64,000 nt of DNA, taken from positions 124,001-188,000 of the forward strand of contig NZ_CANMEZ010000007.1 in assembly GCF_947496985.1 (NCBI RefSeq), in the 5' to 3' direction. A program made the translations under genes and the position numbers. The notes beneath the pieces were generated by a model. The model was not told the origin of the DNA and made no database searches. It saw nothing but the letters and a program-made list of their open reading frames with translations. How positions within the stretch are numbered: position 1 is the stretch's first letter; each line of letters opens with the position of its first letter. Below, in pieces: positions 24,871 to 34,869 of this stretch. The stretch is from an uncultured Kordia sp. GTDB lineage: Bacteria > Bacteroidota > Bacteroidia > Flavobacteriales > Flavobacteriaceae.

Positions 24871-27687
24871 TTATTTAATTACAATTTTTTGCGTTTGAAC
24901 GTGATTATTTTGCTGAACTTTAAGAATGTATACACCTGAACTTAAGCCTTGTAGATTCAAATTGGCTGGTGTGTTTTTTGTAAGATTTAAGGTTTGACTG
25001 TAAACGTTTTTCCCTGATAAAGAATATACTAGAAGAGTAGTTTTTCCGTTTTCATTCGCGTTAAGCGTCACATTTCCATCAGAAATGGTAGGATAGATTT
25101 TAAAATCATTTTCAGTTATAAATTCTGGAGTTTTTAAGGTTCCTGATAGGAATTTACCTGTAAATTGTCCTCGTCCATACGTTGAAGCTAATACTGTATT
25201 GTCTGAAGTTCGAAGGTCTAAATCTAAAACTGAAACCGCACGCATTCCATTGTCTGATCGTGTCCAAGTAGGTGAACTTGTGTCAAAGTTTTGCGATTGC
25301 CAAACACCTAAGTCTGTTCCTATAATAACTTGTGATCCGGCAGTTATGATCGGATTTATCAGAATACTTTTTACAGGCATATCAGGAAGATTTCCTTCTT
25401 TGTTTTCCCAAGAGACACCTTTATTTTGAGAAAACCACACATTAGTTACTCCATAATTATGAAACGTTACCAGTAATTCGTTTTCATTCAAACCAAATTC
25501 AATATCAGAGATACTCCCTACAAAATTTGCATCACTTATGTTCGTATATGTTGGTGTTTGCGTATGTGCATTTTCAATTTTAAGCAGCTTACCGTTTTTT
25601 AAACCCGCATATAATGTTTGTCCATCAGCAGAAATTTTTAATGCTGTAGGCGCGTTATCAATTAGCGAATTTGTTAAATTGAAAGTAACTACATTACCAT
25701 TGCCTCCATTTACATTTGAGTGTTGTCCAATTTGATAAGTTCCCGTAGATGTTGAAGCGTTTGTATATAAAATATTGAGCGTTTTGTCTAATTCTGCTGC
25801 ATTTACAAATTCGCCTTCACGAAAACTTGATACGTTTGATTCAAATGCAATGAAATATCCAACACCAATATTAAAAGAAGGATATGGAACATATGCATGA
25901 TTGAGAAATGGAAATGAAATGACAGCATATCCGTCATCTTCGTCAATTTCTATATACGCGCCATCTCCAGAAATGATAGAAGAAAAATTATTTATTCCTA
26001 CGGCAGCATCAATCGCAGATAAACTTCCATGATCTTGCGTTCCGCCTGCAATATCGTCTCCATCAATGATGTCATCTTGCGCAATTGCACCACTATAAAA
26101 CTGTGTTACATTGTAATCTTTTACTCTTTTTTCCAATGCATTTGCATCATTGACCGCAGTAGAAAAATTATCACTATAATATACACCTCCGTCGTTTCCA
26201 ATAACTGCTTGATTGTTGTTGTTTGGTCTAAAAACTATTGCATGTTGATCTGGATGGACTAATGAAGCTGTGATATTTTGCAATCCATTAGTGTTTCTCC
26301 ATTTTGAGATTTGATCCCAATTATTATTTGTAGTGTTATACTTGAATAAATCGATTCCACCTACATATAGGTTATCATTTTCATCTACTTCCACAACTAA
26401 GTCGTAAAACGCTTGTTTTCGGGTGAAATCTGTAGCAAGAATTCCACTATCGGCGTCATTTGGCTCCGTCATTGCGCTTACAGTATCAAAGTTATCAGTT
26501 GTAAAAAACACATCTACTTCACTGTTTATTTCTGCTAAAATCCAGAATGTTCCTGGCGTTGTTGATGAAGGTTCTATTTCTGTACGTTTAGCTCCTGGAA
26601 CAGTATATTTTTGTTGAAATGTGACTCCGTCAGATGACGTATATATTTGTCCGCCAAAGTTATTGAAGAAATCACCTGTAGTTGTCAACCAAATATCGTT
26701 ATTCAGGTCAATTTCTATATCGTTTGGATTTCGGTATAATCCGCTTGTATATTGTATTGGAAAACGTGACCAATTGCTTCCACCATCATCTGACTTGTAT
26801 AATCCACGTTCATCGTATCCTAATACATTAAATGGAGAATCAGCACTTTTGTATACGGCACTTGCTACTGAAGCGTATAATTCTGTAAACCCGTTGTTGT
26901 TTCGCGCTACTAAATCGTTTATATAAAATACACCATCTACATAGTGTGCAGCGCCATCAACTGATGATGTTCCGTAGTTACCGCCAAATATTTGTTGCCA
27001 TGTGTTTCCACTATCTGTGGATTTGTAGATTCCGTTTCCGACAGCATCACCTGATATGTATGATTCGCCCGAACCTAAGTATAATATATTTGCAGCATTT
27101 GGATCTGCTATAATTACTGAAACAGATATATTATCAGGTAAACCTGTTACTAATTGCCAAGATTCATTTGCATCAGTAATATCATTATTTACCCATAATC
27201 CTCCCGAGACACTTCCTGCAAAGACACGTGTGTAATCGTCTGCTGGGTTTGCATTATTTATGTCATTCGGATCGAATAGAATAGCACGTGTACGTCCTCC
27301 AATGTTATTAGGACCTCTTTCTTCCCAAGCATTGTCATACGCATCTCCTGGCAAGCGTTCTTGTAAGTTTTGATTTGCTAATTGTTCTTGTATGCGTACT
27401 AATGCTTCTGGAGTTGGTCTTCCTAAACTGGGATTCATAGTGAGTTCCCATTGTTGTTCAAAGTATGCGTTTGGCGGTAAGCCTTGTAGTTTTCGTTCTT
27501 GGCGTGATAAGTTTTTTGAAGCCAAAAATGGACTGTTTTCTAAATAGTATGCGTGTGTTTCTTGTATACTTTTTTCAGGAACTTCTTCTTTTTGGGACTC
27601 CTTTTTACTTTTACTATTTAGCACGTAGCCTACGATTGCTAGAAATAGTAGTATATAAAATATCCTTCTCTTTTTTGTTCTGTCCAT
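24871..27687 (-). CDS. Secreted BNR/sortilin-like repeat protein with T9SS sorting domain
   Basis: A cell-surface or secreted beta-propeller protein of about 938 residues. An N-terminal hydrophobic segment (FYILLFLAIVGYVL) follows a basic stretch. Asp-box/BNR units occur through the body (YKSTDSGNTWQQIF, YKSDDGGSNWSRF, TSSDGVTFQQ, SQNKGVSWENK). The C-terminus has a type A T9SS sorting domain (KIYPTISDGNVTL to VYILKVQQNNHVQTQKIVIK). The frame opens with a TTG at 27708, but I use the ATG at 27687. It lies 60 bp (to the ATG) after the M4 peptidase gene, probably in one transcript. Substrate or ligand unknown. Confidence 0.88.
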   Translation of the reverse strand: MDRTKKRRIFYILLFLAIVGYVLNSKSKKESQKEEVPEKSIQETHAYYLENSPFLASKNLSRQERKLQGLPPNAYFEQQWELTMNPSLGRPTPEALVRIQEQLANQNLQERLPGDAYDNAWEERGPNNIGGRTRAILFDPNDINNANPADDYTRVFAGSVSGGLWVNNDITDANESWQLVTGLPDNISVSVIIADPNAANILYLGSGESYISGDAVGNGIYKSTDSGNTWQQIFGGNYGTSSVDGAAHYVDGVFYINDLVARNNNGFTELYASVASAVYKSADSPFNVLGYDERGLYKSDDGGSNWSRFPIQYTSGLYRNPNDIEIDLNNDIWLTTTGDFFNNFGGQIYTSSDGVTFQQKYTVPGAKRTEIEPSSTTPGTFWILAEINSEVDVFFTTDNFDTVSAMTEPNDADSGILATDFTRKQAFYDLVVEVDENDNLYVGGIDLFKYNTTNNNWDQISKWRNTNGLQNITASLVHPDQHAIVFRPNNNNQAVIGNDGGVYYSDNFSTAVNDANALEKRVKDYNVTQFYSGAIAQDDIIDGDDIAGGTQDHGSLSAIDAAVGINNFSSIISGDGAYIEIDEDDGYAVISFPFLNHAYVPYPSFNIGVGYFIAFESNVSSFREGEFVNAAELDKTLNILYTNASTSTGTYQIGQHSNVNGGNGNVVTFNLTNSLIDNAPTALKISADGQTLYAGLKNGKLLKIENAHTQTPTYTNISDANFVGSISDIEFGLNENELLVTFHNYGVTNVWFSQNKGVSWENKEGNLPDMPVKSILINPIITAGSQVIIGTDLGVWQSQNFDTSSPTWTRSDNGMRAVSVLDLDLRTSDNTVLASTYGRGQFTGKFLSGTLKTPEFITENDFKIYPTISDGNVTLNANENGKTTLLVYSLSGKNVYSQTLNLTKNTPANLNLQGLSSGVYILKVQQNNHVQTQKIVIK

Positions 27688-27720
27688 ATGTATAGATCGA
27701 TTTTCCAAGAGAAGGATATT
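27659..27720 (-). promoter_or_regulatory. 14-bp inverted repeat flanking the BNR gene start codon
   Basis: AATATCCTTCTCTT (27659-27672) and its exact reverse complement AAGAGAAGGATATT (27707-27720) lie either side of the ATG at 27687, with 34 bases between. In mRNA the two arms could close a hairpin that holds the start codon in its loop. Confidence 0.5.
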
Positions 27721-27747
27721 TGTATTTATAGATGAGTATACTTATTA

Positions 27748-30648
27748 TTACTCAATAATAATTTTTCTAGATTCTGTGAAATTATCTCCTTCAACTCTTA
27801 GAATGTATAATCCGGATTGTAAATTATCTAAATTAAAGTTTACAGTTCCTGTTAAAGTTACATCTTTTGTGTAAATACTTCTTCCATTGATATCAAATAT
27901 ATTTACTGAAACATCACCTAAGTTTTTCTTAGCTTGAATATTAAAGCTTCCTTTTGATGGGTTTGGATATACAGAGAAGCCATTGTTATTTGCAACATCT
28001 CCAACACTTAAGCTTGAGTTTACAACAAAGTTATCAAGTATTGGTCCTTCTTGGTTTGTATTAGTATCTGCTACCATTGCAAATCTGAATACAATACTTG
28101 CTTCACTGCTTAAAGCACTTAAGTTGTAGCTATATTCTTGCATCGTTGTATTTGTTCCTGTCCATTGTCCTCCAGGGCAATTGTTACAGTCTGCATTTCC
28201 AGAAGAAGCAAATGTTCTATCACTGTTATACCAGTTTGGATCACTTGCAGATCCTAATAAGTTCCAATTATCTCCTCCATCAGTAGAATATTCTAAGAAA
28301 AGAACATCCCAGTTTTCTTCTAAGTCATACGCTAAATCAAATACAACTTGTGGATTTGTAATTTGAGTTAAGTCGTAGCATTCAGTCAATAAGTAACTAC
28401 GTGTACTTTGGAAGTGATTTCCATTAAGATTGGTTGCATATACATCTCCATCTAATACTGTAGATGCAAATACACTTCCTAGTTGAACATATGTTCCTCT
28501 AGACCATAACTGTGGAATTCCTTCAGCATATGTAGTTAATTCATCGTCAACGCTTTCAAAATCGTTTACTTGTTGTGGTGTTCCAATTTCGTTGATACGA
28601 ATTGCAAAACCTTCTGTGTTATTGGTAGCATCTTGATCGTTTGGTGTTCCTATTGTAAAACTTACTGCATGAAATCCTTTTGTCATTGTAATTGCAGGAA
28701 TGGTAATATCTTCTGTTCCTCCAACTGGAATATTTACATTGAACATCGTAGTTGTTGCCGCACCTCCATCAATTGTATAGCTAATTTCTAATGAAGTAAT
28801 TGCATTGGTAACTCCTGAGTTTTCAATTGTAAGAACTGGGCTAAATGTATCTAAACCACAGTTAATTTCAGGATCAGTTATTGAAGCTATACGAGCATCT
28901 GTATCTAAAGCAACATATGGAAGTCCTACGTTTACTGCATAAAAAGCATCTTGTGTTGCAATTGCTTCTGGACTGTTGGTTCCGTAAAGATTAATTGCAA
29001 CTTCTACTCCTGCATTTCTAGTATCTAAAAACGTACTGTTTGGCGTTAAATAATCTCTTAATATTAAGTATGCAATTTCTTCAGCTTTTTGCATTCCTAT
29101 TCCAGTTACGTTAAATGCATCAAATACATCATTTGTTCCAGATCCACCTTGTACTAATAAGTAAAACCAGTGGTTTAATACACCACTGTTACTATGCACT
29201 CCACATTGGTCATTGGTATTATTCGGTGTAGGACAACCAATTGTAGATGTTGCTCTCCAGTTAACACCTTCATATGTATCAGGATCTCCAAATGTATTTG
29301 GATTACTCATACTTCTAATTCCGTTTCCAGGTGTAATTTCTTCACCTATTTGCCATGTTTCTATATTAGGGTTTAAGTCATCTCCATTTCCTTTAGCACG
29401 AAATTCAATTGCAGCTCCCCATAAATCAGAGTATCCTTCATTTAATGCTCCAGATTCTCTTGCATATACTAAGTTATTTGCAAATTGTGTAACTCCGTGT
29501 CCAATTTCGTGAGCAACAATATCTAAACATGTTAATGGCTGAATATTTCCACCACCATCTCCATAAGACATTACAGAACCATTCCAAGCAGCATTTTGCC
29601 ATGTTCCTCCTGTTTGCGGACTGTTTACGTGTACATAACTTCTCATAGAAAATCCGTTACCATCAATTCCATCTCTTCCGTGTACATTTAACCAATAATC
29701 ATATGATTCCATTGCTCCCCAATGTGCATCCAATGCAGCATTGTCTAAACCAGGAAGTGCCCATATATTATCAGCATCTGTAAATTCAGCAAAGTTATTT
29801 ATATATCCTCCACCAAAAGGGATATTTTGAGCGTCTCTTGTAAATACATTTCTAGAATCATCATTTAATGTATATGAACCAGAAGTTTCTAAACGTGTTT
29901 CAATATCACGTAATCCACTGTAACGTGTGTTCGCTGATCCTAATACAAACATTTCTGATTCATTTTCTGAAACAGTTAATAAGTTTGCAGGATTGTTCAA
30001 TAACTCACGACCTTCGTTGTTGTGATGTTTTATAATTTTATTGTAGAATAAAATTTCTCCAGTAACTGCATCTACATACACCTCACCTCTACTTACAGGT
30101 TGTGTTGCGTAGATATCAAATTTATATGCTAAATTTAATAGTCCCGAATATGTATTCATTTCTGGAAGTAAAACTAATTCTCCTGCTGGTTTTGCATAGT
30201 TTATTGCAGCTGCTTCAGAAGGGTTTGACCATAAGTATTCTTGTGCTCCAATATGTGCAGTTGCTTTGTTAAAAGCTTCTTGCGCAGATAATGATGGAGA
30301 AAGATTTATACCAAGACCATCATATACTTCTCCGTTTATACTTTTTACCGTATTATTTTTAGAGTGAATGATGAGCGTACCAAATTCTACTTTGATTCCA
30401 TTGTAGTATTGTTGCATTTTTTCATGCTTCATTCCTGTTCTATCTTGATTTACTATCATAGATTGGAATGTATTTTTTTCGTCTAACTTGAAGTTTCTCA
30501 AAAATTCACTCTGAGCTTGCGCCGAAGAGACATCTTTAGTGAACTTCATGCTTTTGTTTACAGATATTGCTTGCTCTTGTGCATTTGTTTCTAAGATGAA
30601 CATAGCACAAAAAAGCATAAATCCTGTTTTAATGTAATTTGTATACAT
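27748..30648 (-). CDS. M4-family (thermolysin-like) metallopeptidase with T9SS sorting domain
   Basis: A secreted zinc endopeptidase of 966 residues. Order: signal peptide (about 1-23, ETNAQ); propeptide with FTP and PepSY-type segments (about 30-205, including YYNGIKVEFGTLIIHSK and GEVYVDAVTGEIL); M4 catalytic domain with HEIGH at 380-384 and the third ligand Glu404 in ALNEGYSD; the helical M4 C-domain; a CARDB-like and a MAM-like region; and a type A T9SS sorting domain (FSVYPNPSKGSFNI to SRKIIIE). It probably digests external protein. The BNR gene follows closely and dgt precedes by 37 bp. Confidence 0.95.
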   Translation of the reverse strand: MYTNYIKTGFMLFCAMFILETNAQEQAISVNKSMKFTKDVSSAQAQSEFLRNFKLDEKNTFQSMIVNQDRTGMKHEKMQQYYNGIKVEFGTLIIHSKNNTVKSINGEVYDGLGINLSPSLSAQEAFNKATAHIGAQEYLWSNPSEAAAINYAKPAGELVLLPEMNTYSGLLNLAYKFDIYATQPVSRGEVYVDAVTGEILFYNKIIKHHNNEGRELLNNPANLLTVSENESEMFVLGSANTRYSGLRDIETRLETSGSYTLNDDSRNVFTRDAQNIPFGGGYINNFAEFTDADNIWALPGLDNAALDAHWGAMESYDYWLNVHGRDGIDGNGFSMRSYVHVNSPQTGGTWQNAAWNGSVMSYGDGGGNIQPLTCLDIVAHEIGHGVTQFANNLVYARESGALNEGYSDLWGAAIEFRAKGNGDDLNPNIETWQIGEEITPGNGIRSMSNPNTFGDPDTYEGVNWRATSTIGCPTPNNTNDQCGVHSNSGVLNHWFYLLVQGGSGTNDVFDAFNVTGIGMQKAEEIAYLILRDYLTPNSTFLDTRNAGVEVAINLYGTNSPEAIATQDAFYAVNVGLPYVALDTDARIASITDPEINCGLDTFSPVLTIENSGVTNAITSLEISYTIDGGAATTTMFNVNIPVGGTEDITIPAITMTKGFHAVSFTIGTPNDQDATNNTEGFAIRINEIGTPQQVNDFESVDDELTTYAEGIPQLWSRGTYVQLGSVFASTVLDGDVYATNLNGNHFQSTRSYLLTECYDLTQITNPQVVFDLAYDLEENWDVLFLEYSTDGGDNWNLLGSASDPNWYNSDRTFASSGNADCNNCPGGQWTGTNTTMQEYSYNLSALSSEASIVFRFAMVADTNTNQEGPILDNFVVNSSLSVGDVANNNGFSVYPNPSKGSFNIQAKKNLGDVSVNIFDINGRSIYTKDVTLTGTVNFNLDNLQSGLYILRVEGDNFTESRKIIIE

Positions 30649-30685
30649 AGATAATGTGGGTTAAATGGCTAAAATAATATTTTTT

Positions 30686-32029
30686 TTATAATGTTTTGGC
30701 TGTGAGCTTATTAAATAAAAATACCGCCTTACTATCTGATAATCTAGATATAAAGTTGGTGATATTCATCAGCCTTTTGTATAAATCGTCTGTAGAATAG
30801 TCTACAGTTTCTGGTAAAACTTTCAAAATTAACTTGTCATAGTTAGAAAGGGAATCATTGTGGTAGTTGGTTGTTGCTGTGATAAATGTATCTAGCAGGT
30901 GTTGCAATACACGATAGCCTGTAATTTCTTTTTCTATAACTTCTTTACTTTGATATATCTTTTCAATACTTATTTTAATGATATCATCTATTTGTGCTTT
31001 GTATTTGCTCTTTTCCATGAGTCCTACTGAAAAGTCTCCTTTACAAATAGCTTCTTCATTTTCTAAAAAGATACGTGCAGCATCATTAATTAATGTATTG
31101 ATAGATAGTGCTCTTAGATAACTCAAACGATCTTCTCTATATTGTAATGAGTTATACTTTTCTGTCTGAATATTATCTCTAACTAAATTGATCAAATATT
31201 CTAATGCATATTCTTCTTGTATGAGTCCAAGATTGATTCCATCTTCAAAGTCAATGATTGTATAACAGATATCATCGGCAGCTTCCACTAAGAAAGTCAG
31301 TGGATGACGTACATAGCGAATATCGTCTCCTTCTCCATAGGTTTTTAAACCTAATTCATTGGCTACATCTGTAAATGCAGCTTTTTCAGATTGAAAAATA
31401 CCGTACTTCTTATCCGAAATATGCTTTGTTGGTTTTTTGGGTAATGATTGTTTTGGGTATTTCATAAAAGCGCCGAGCGTTGCATAACTTAAACGTAAGC
31501 TTCCGTCAACTCCTTTGCGATTTTCAGTTAAAATTTTAAACCCATTTGCATTTCCTTCAAAATCACATAAATCCTGATATTCTTTTGGAGTCAATTGTGA
31601 TTGGAATTGTATTCCATTTCCAATTTTAAAATATTCTCCAATAGCTTTCTCTCCTGAATGTCCAAAAGGCGGATTTCCAATATCATGTGCTAAGGCAGCT
31701 GCAGCAACAATAGCCCCGAAATCATTAAATTGAAATCCGTGAACTTCTTTAAGATGTGGATACTTTTCTAGTAGTTTCTTTCCAACACTTCTCCCTAAAC
31801 TTCTACCAACAACAGACACTTCTAAACTGTGTGTCAATCGTGTATGAACGAAATCTGTTTTCGATAACGGAACAACTTGTGTTTTGTCTTGCAAACTACG
31901 GAAAGCAGAGGAAAATATAATTCTATCATAATCTACTTCAAAGCCCAATCTGGTTTCATCTTGTTCTTTTCGAAGTCGTTTATGGGTATCCCCGTAACGT
32001 TTTAACGAGAGTAATTGTTCCCAATTCAT
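30686..32029 (-). CDS. dgt: Deoxyguanosinetriphosphate triphosphohydrolase-like protein
   Basis: An HD-superfamily dNTPase that cleaves dGTP to deoxyguanosine and triphosphate, and so affects dNTP pools. The motifs are RLTHSLEVS (first His), LAHDIGNPPFGHSGE (HD) and VEAADDICYTIIDFEDG (last Asp). The ATG at 32029 (MNWEQLLSLKRYGDTHKR) is the natural family N-terminus; the frame extends a further 28 codons upstream (to 32113) without homology-like sequence. About 447 residues, the size of long bacterial Dgt. It lies upstream of the M4 peptidase on the same strand with no evident terminator between. Confidence 0.93.
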   Translation of the reverse strand: MNWEQLLSLKRYGDTHKRLRKEQDETRLGFEVDYDRIIFSSAFRSLQDKTQVVPLSKTDFVHTRLTHSLEVSVVGRSLGRSVGKKLLEKYPHLKEVHGFQFNDFGAIVAAAALAHDIGNPPFGHSGEKAIGEYFKIGNGIQFQSQLTPKEYQDLCDFEGNANGFKILTENRKGVDGSLRLSYATLGAFMKYPKQSLPKKPTKHISDKKYGIFQSEKAAFTDVANELGLKTYGEGDDIRYVRHPLTFLVEAADDICYTIIDFEDGINLGLIQEEYALEYLINLVRDNIQTEKYNSLQYREDRLSYLRALSINTLINDAARIFLENEEAICKGDFSVGLMEKSKYKAQIDDIIKISIEKIYQSKEVIEKEITGYRVLQHLLDTFITATTNYHNDSLSNYDKLILKVLPETVDYSTDDLYKRLMNITNFISRLSDSKAVFLFNKLTAKTL

Positions 32030-32278
32030 TAGTAAATAGCATTTTTCCTTGCAATATACTACATAAATAATTGATATGCTAAAACGAAGTCTCCATTGAA
32101 AGTACATTCCCACTTTTGAGCAAAAAAAGATAGTATTTCTTTATAAAATTGACTTATTTGTTATATTTATAAAACCATGTTAATTTACAAAGCTTCGCAG
32201 GAGTAAGATATAACCTTATGGTAACATTACATTTGGCAACACTATTGATATTTGTAAATTATTTTTTAATACCCACAT

Positions 32279-34759
32279 ATGGAGAATATATACTTACTGA
32301 TGATAATTGCATTGACTGTATTAGCTATTGCTGATTTAGTTGTTGGAGTTAGTAATGACGCAGTAAACTTCTTAAACTCAGCTATTGGTTCTAAAGCTAT
32401 TTCCTTTAAAACAATTATGATTGTTGCAAGCCTTGGTGTAGCTATTGGAGCTGTTTTTTCTAGCGGTTTGATGGAAGTCGCACGTAAAGGTATTTTTAAT
32501 CCCGATCAATTTGTATTTCATGAAATCATGATCATTTTTATGGCCGTCATGATTACCGACATACTCCTACTCGACTTTTTTAATACGATAGGAATGCCAA
32601 CATCTACAACGGTTTCCATTGTTTTTGAATTACTTGGAGCCGCAGTAGCTATGGCATTGATAAAAACGGCTAGTAATGGTGAAGGATTTTCAAATATTGC
32701 ACAGTATATCAATACTTCCCAAGCAACGGATATTATATTAGGAATACTCCTGTCCGTTGTCGTCGCGTTCTCAGTTGGAGCATTGATTCAATGGTTTACA
32801 CGATTATTATTATCCTATAATTTTAATCAAAAAGCAGCCTGGGTTGGCGCTTTATTTGGTGGAATTGCCTTAACAGCTATCACCTATTTCATCTTTATGA
32901 AAGGAATTAAAGGAACTGTTTATGCGAAAGCTACCGTTTACGATCTATACAATGGTTCTTTAGACGGATTACTTACTTGGGCTAATAATAGTTTTGATAC
33001 AACTTACGCAAGTATTGAAGAGTTAGTCAAAGCAAAAAAAGATCTTCTAAAAATAAATACAACTTCCGGAGTTACCTCTTTAACATTACGTGGTTTCCTA
33101 GAAATGTATGTACTACCTATTGTTGCTGTTAGTTTAGTAGTATGGTCAATAATATCCTATTTATTCATATCAGTATTTAAAACAAATATTTATACGATTA
33201 TCATCGTAGTTGGAACGTTTGCCTTAGCATTAGCTTTCGCTGGAAATGACTTAGTTAACTTTATAGGTGTCCCAATTGCAGCTTGGCAATCGTATGATGC
33301 TTTTATGGATCCGGCAATAAACATAGATGGTTTAACGGCAATGCAGTTCCCTATGAATATTTTAGGAAAAAAAGTAGCCACACCAACTATATTTTTAGTC
33401 TTAGCTGGATTAATTATGGTAGTGACACTTTGGTTTTCAAGCAAAGCAAAAGCCGTTGTTAAGACATCTATTGATTTATCAAGCCAAGAAGATACGAAAG
33501 AGCGTTTTCAACCAAACTTTTTATCTCGTGGCTTTGTACGTTTAGCTATCGCTACCTCACAATGGACAAGTACAATTGTTCCTGAATCATGGCAAGCTAA
33601 AATAGACAAACAATTTGAAGTTCCTGTTATTACAGGATATAGAAACAAAGAAGACATTCCTGCTTTTGATATGGTAAGAGCTGCTGTAAACCTTATGGTT
33701 GCCAGTGTTTTAATTTCGATAGCTACTTCTATGAAATTACCACTATCTACAACTTATGTAACATTCATGGTTGCTATGGGTACATCTTTGGCAGATAGAG
33801 CTTGGGGCGCGGAAAGTGCCGTTTACAGAGTTGCAGGTGTATTAAATGTAATTGGTGGTTGGTTCTTTACGGCATTTATTGCCTTTACTGCTGCTGCTGT
33901 CACAGCTTACTTATTAAGCCTACATTTACCTATCATGTTAGCTTTATTACTAAGTTTAGCTACGTTTTTATTAATTAGAAATTATATTTTACACAATAAA
34001 AAAGCGAAAGAAGCCAAAGTAGAAGATAGTTTACAAAAAGCAGAAAGCAGCTCTGTACAAGGCGTTATTCATGAAAGTGCAGATAATATTGCCAATGTTG
34101 TAAAGAGAGGTAATAGAATTTACTCAAGCGCTATTAATGGTTTAGCTAAGCAAGATTTACAAATGCTTAAGAAGAATCGAAAAAATATCATCAAGCTTTC
34201 TAACGAAATTGATGAACTCCGTGACAATATTTTCTATTTTATTAAAAATTTAGACGAGACAAGTGTTGGTGCGAGTAATTTCTATATAAATATTTTAGGA
34301 TACTTACAAGATATTACACAATCATTAGAATACATTTCAAAAGCAAGTTTAAAGCACGTTAATAACAATCATAAGAAATTAAAGTTCAACCAAATTAAGG
34401 AGTTGAAACAAGTTGATGCCGCTTTAGAAGCCTTATTTAATAATACAAAACAAGCTTTTGATTCTCGTTCTTTTGAAAAAATTGGCGATGTATTAGCTAG
34501 TAAAGAAACTGTCCTTGAGTTGGTATATGAAAAAATTCAAACGCAAGTAGCACGTACACGTACAGAAGAATCGAGTCCAAAGAATACCACTTTATACTTT
34601 AGCTTATTATTAGAAACTAAAGATTTACTGAAAGCAATGATGGATCTTTTAGAAGAATATCACAATGCCCATGATAGTTCAGTAGAACCTGCTACGATTA
34701 CGATTACAAAAGATAAAACAACTGATATTGATACAGATTCAAGTTCAGAGTCAGAATAA
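32279..34759 (+). CDS. PiT-family inorganic phosphate transporter fused to a PhoU-like domain
   Basis: A membrane phosphate permease of 826 residues. The two PHO4 signature copies read VVGVSNDAVNFLNSAIGSKA (near residue 22) and FAGNDLVNFIGVPIAAW (near 320), in line with the GANDVANA motif. At least ten membrane helices extend to about residue 570. From about 595 to 795 the protein is soluble and helical (NVVKRGNRIYSSAINGL, ISKASLKHVNNNHKK, LLLETKDLLKAMMDLLEEYHN), like a PhoU/DUF47 regulator, so transporter and regulator are one chain. Monocistronic with its own terminator. Confidence 0.92.
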   Translation: MENIYLLMIIALTVLAIADLVVGVSNDAVNFLNSAIGSKAISFKTIMIVASLGVAIGAVFSSGLMEVARKGIFNPDQFVFHEIMIIFMAVMITDILLLDFFNTIGMPTSTTVSIVFELLGAAVAMALIKTASNGEGFSNIAQYINTSQATDIILGILLSVVVAFSVGALIQWFTRLLLSYNFNQKAAWVGALFGGIALTAITYFIFMKGIKGTVYAKATVYDLYNGSLDGLLTWANNSFDTTYASIEELVKAKKDLLKINTTSGVTSLTLRGFLEMYVLPIVAVSLVVWSIISYLFISVFKTNIYTIIIVVGTFALALAFAGNDLVNFIGVPIAAWQSYDAFMDPAINIDGLTAMQFPMNILGKKVATPTIFLVLAGLIMVVTLWFSSKAKAVVKTSIDLSSQEDTKERFQPNFLSRGFVRLAIATSQWTSTIVPESWQAKIDKQFEVPVITGYRNKEDIPAFDMVRAAVNLMVASVLISIATSMKLPLSTTYVTFMVAMGTSLADRAWGAESAVYRVAGVLNVIGGWFFTAFIAFTAAAVTAYLLSLHLPIMLALLLSLATFLLIRNYILHNKKAKEAKVEDSLQKAESSSVQGVIHESADNIANVVKRGNRIYSSAINGLAKQDLQMLKKNRKNIIKLSNEIDELRDNIFYFIKNLDETSVGASNFYINILGYLQDITQSLEYISKASLKHVNNNHKKLKFNQIKELKQVDAALEALFNNTKQAFDSRSFEKIGDVLASKETVLELVYEKIQTQVARTRTEESSPKNTTLYFSLLLETKDLLKAMMDLLEEYHNAHDSSVEPATITITKDKTTDIDTDSSSESE

Positions 34760-34780
34760 CATATCATATCATTTAATATT

Positions 34781-34814
34781 AAAAAAACACAATCGTTACG
34801 GTTGTGTTTTTTTT
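34781..34814 (+). terminator. Terminator of the phosphate transporter gene
   Basis: AAAACACAA pairs with TTGTGTTTT around TCGTTACGG, followed by a T-rich run. Confidence 0.85.
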
Positions 34815-34869
34815 GTTTTGATCTAATTCAAAATTTCTATCTTAGACACACCAATTTAAAACTAAACTC

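Noticed and set aside
28098-29512. Several Cys/Ser-rich plus-strand frames inside the M4 peptidase gene
   Set aside because: Antisense shadows of a gene with intact catalytic motifs; composition follows from complementing its Asn/Asp/Thr-rich codons.
32030-32113. 28-codon N-terminal extension of dgt
   Set aside because: The extension has no family-like sequence, and the ATG at 32029 gives the normal N-terminus.
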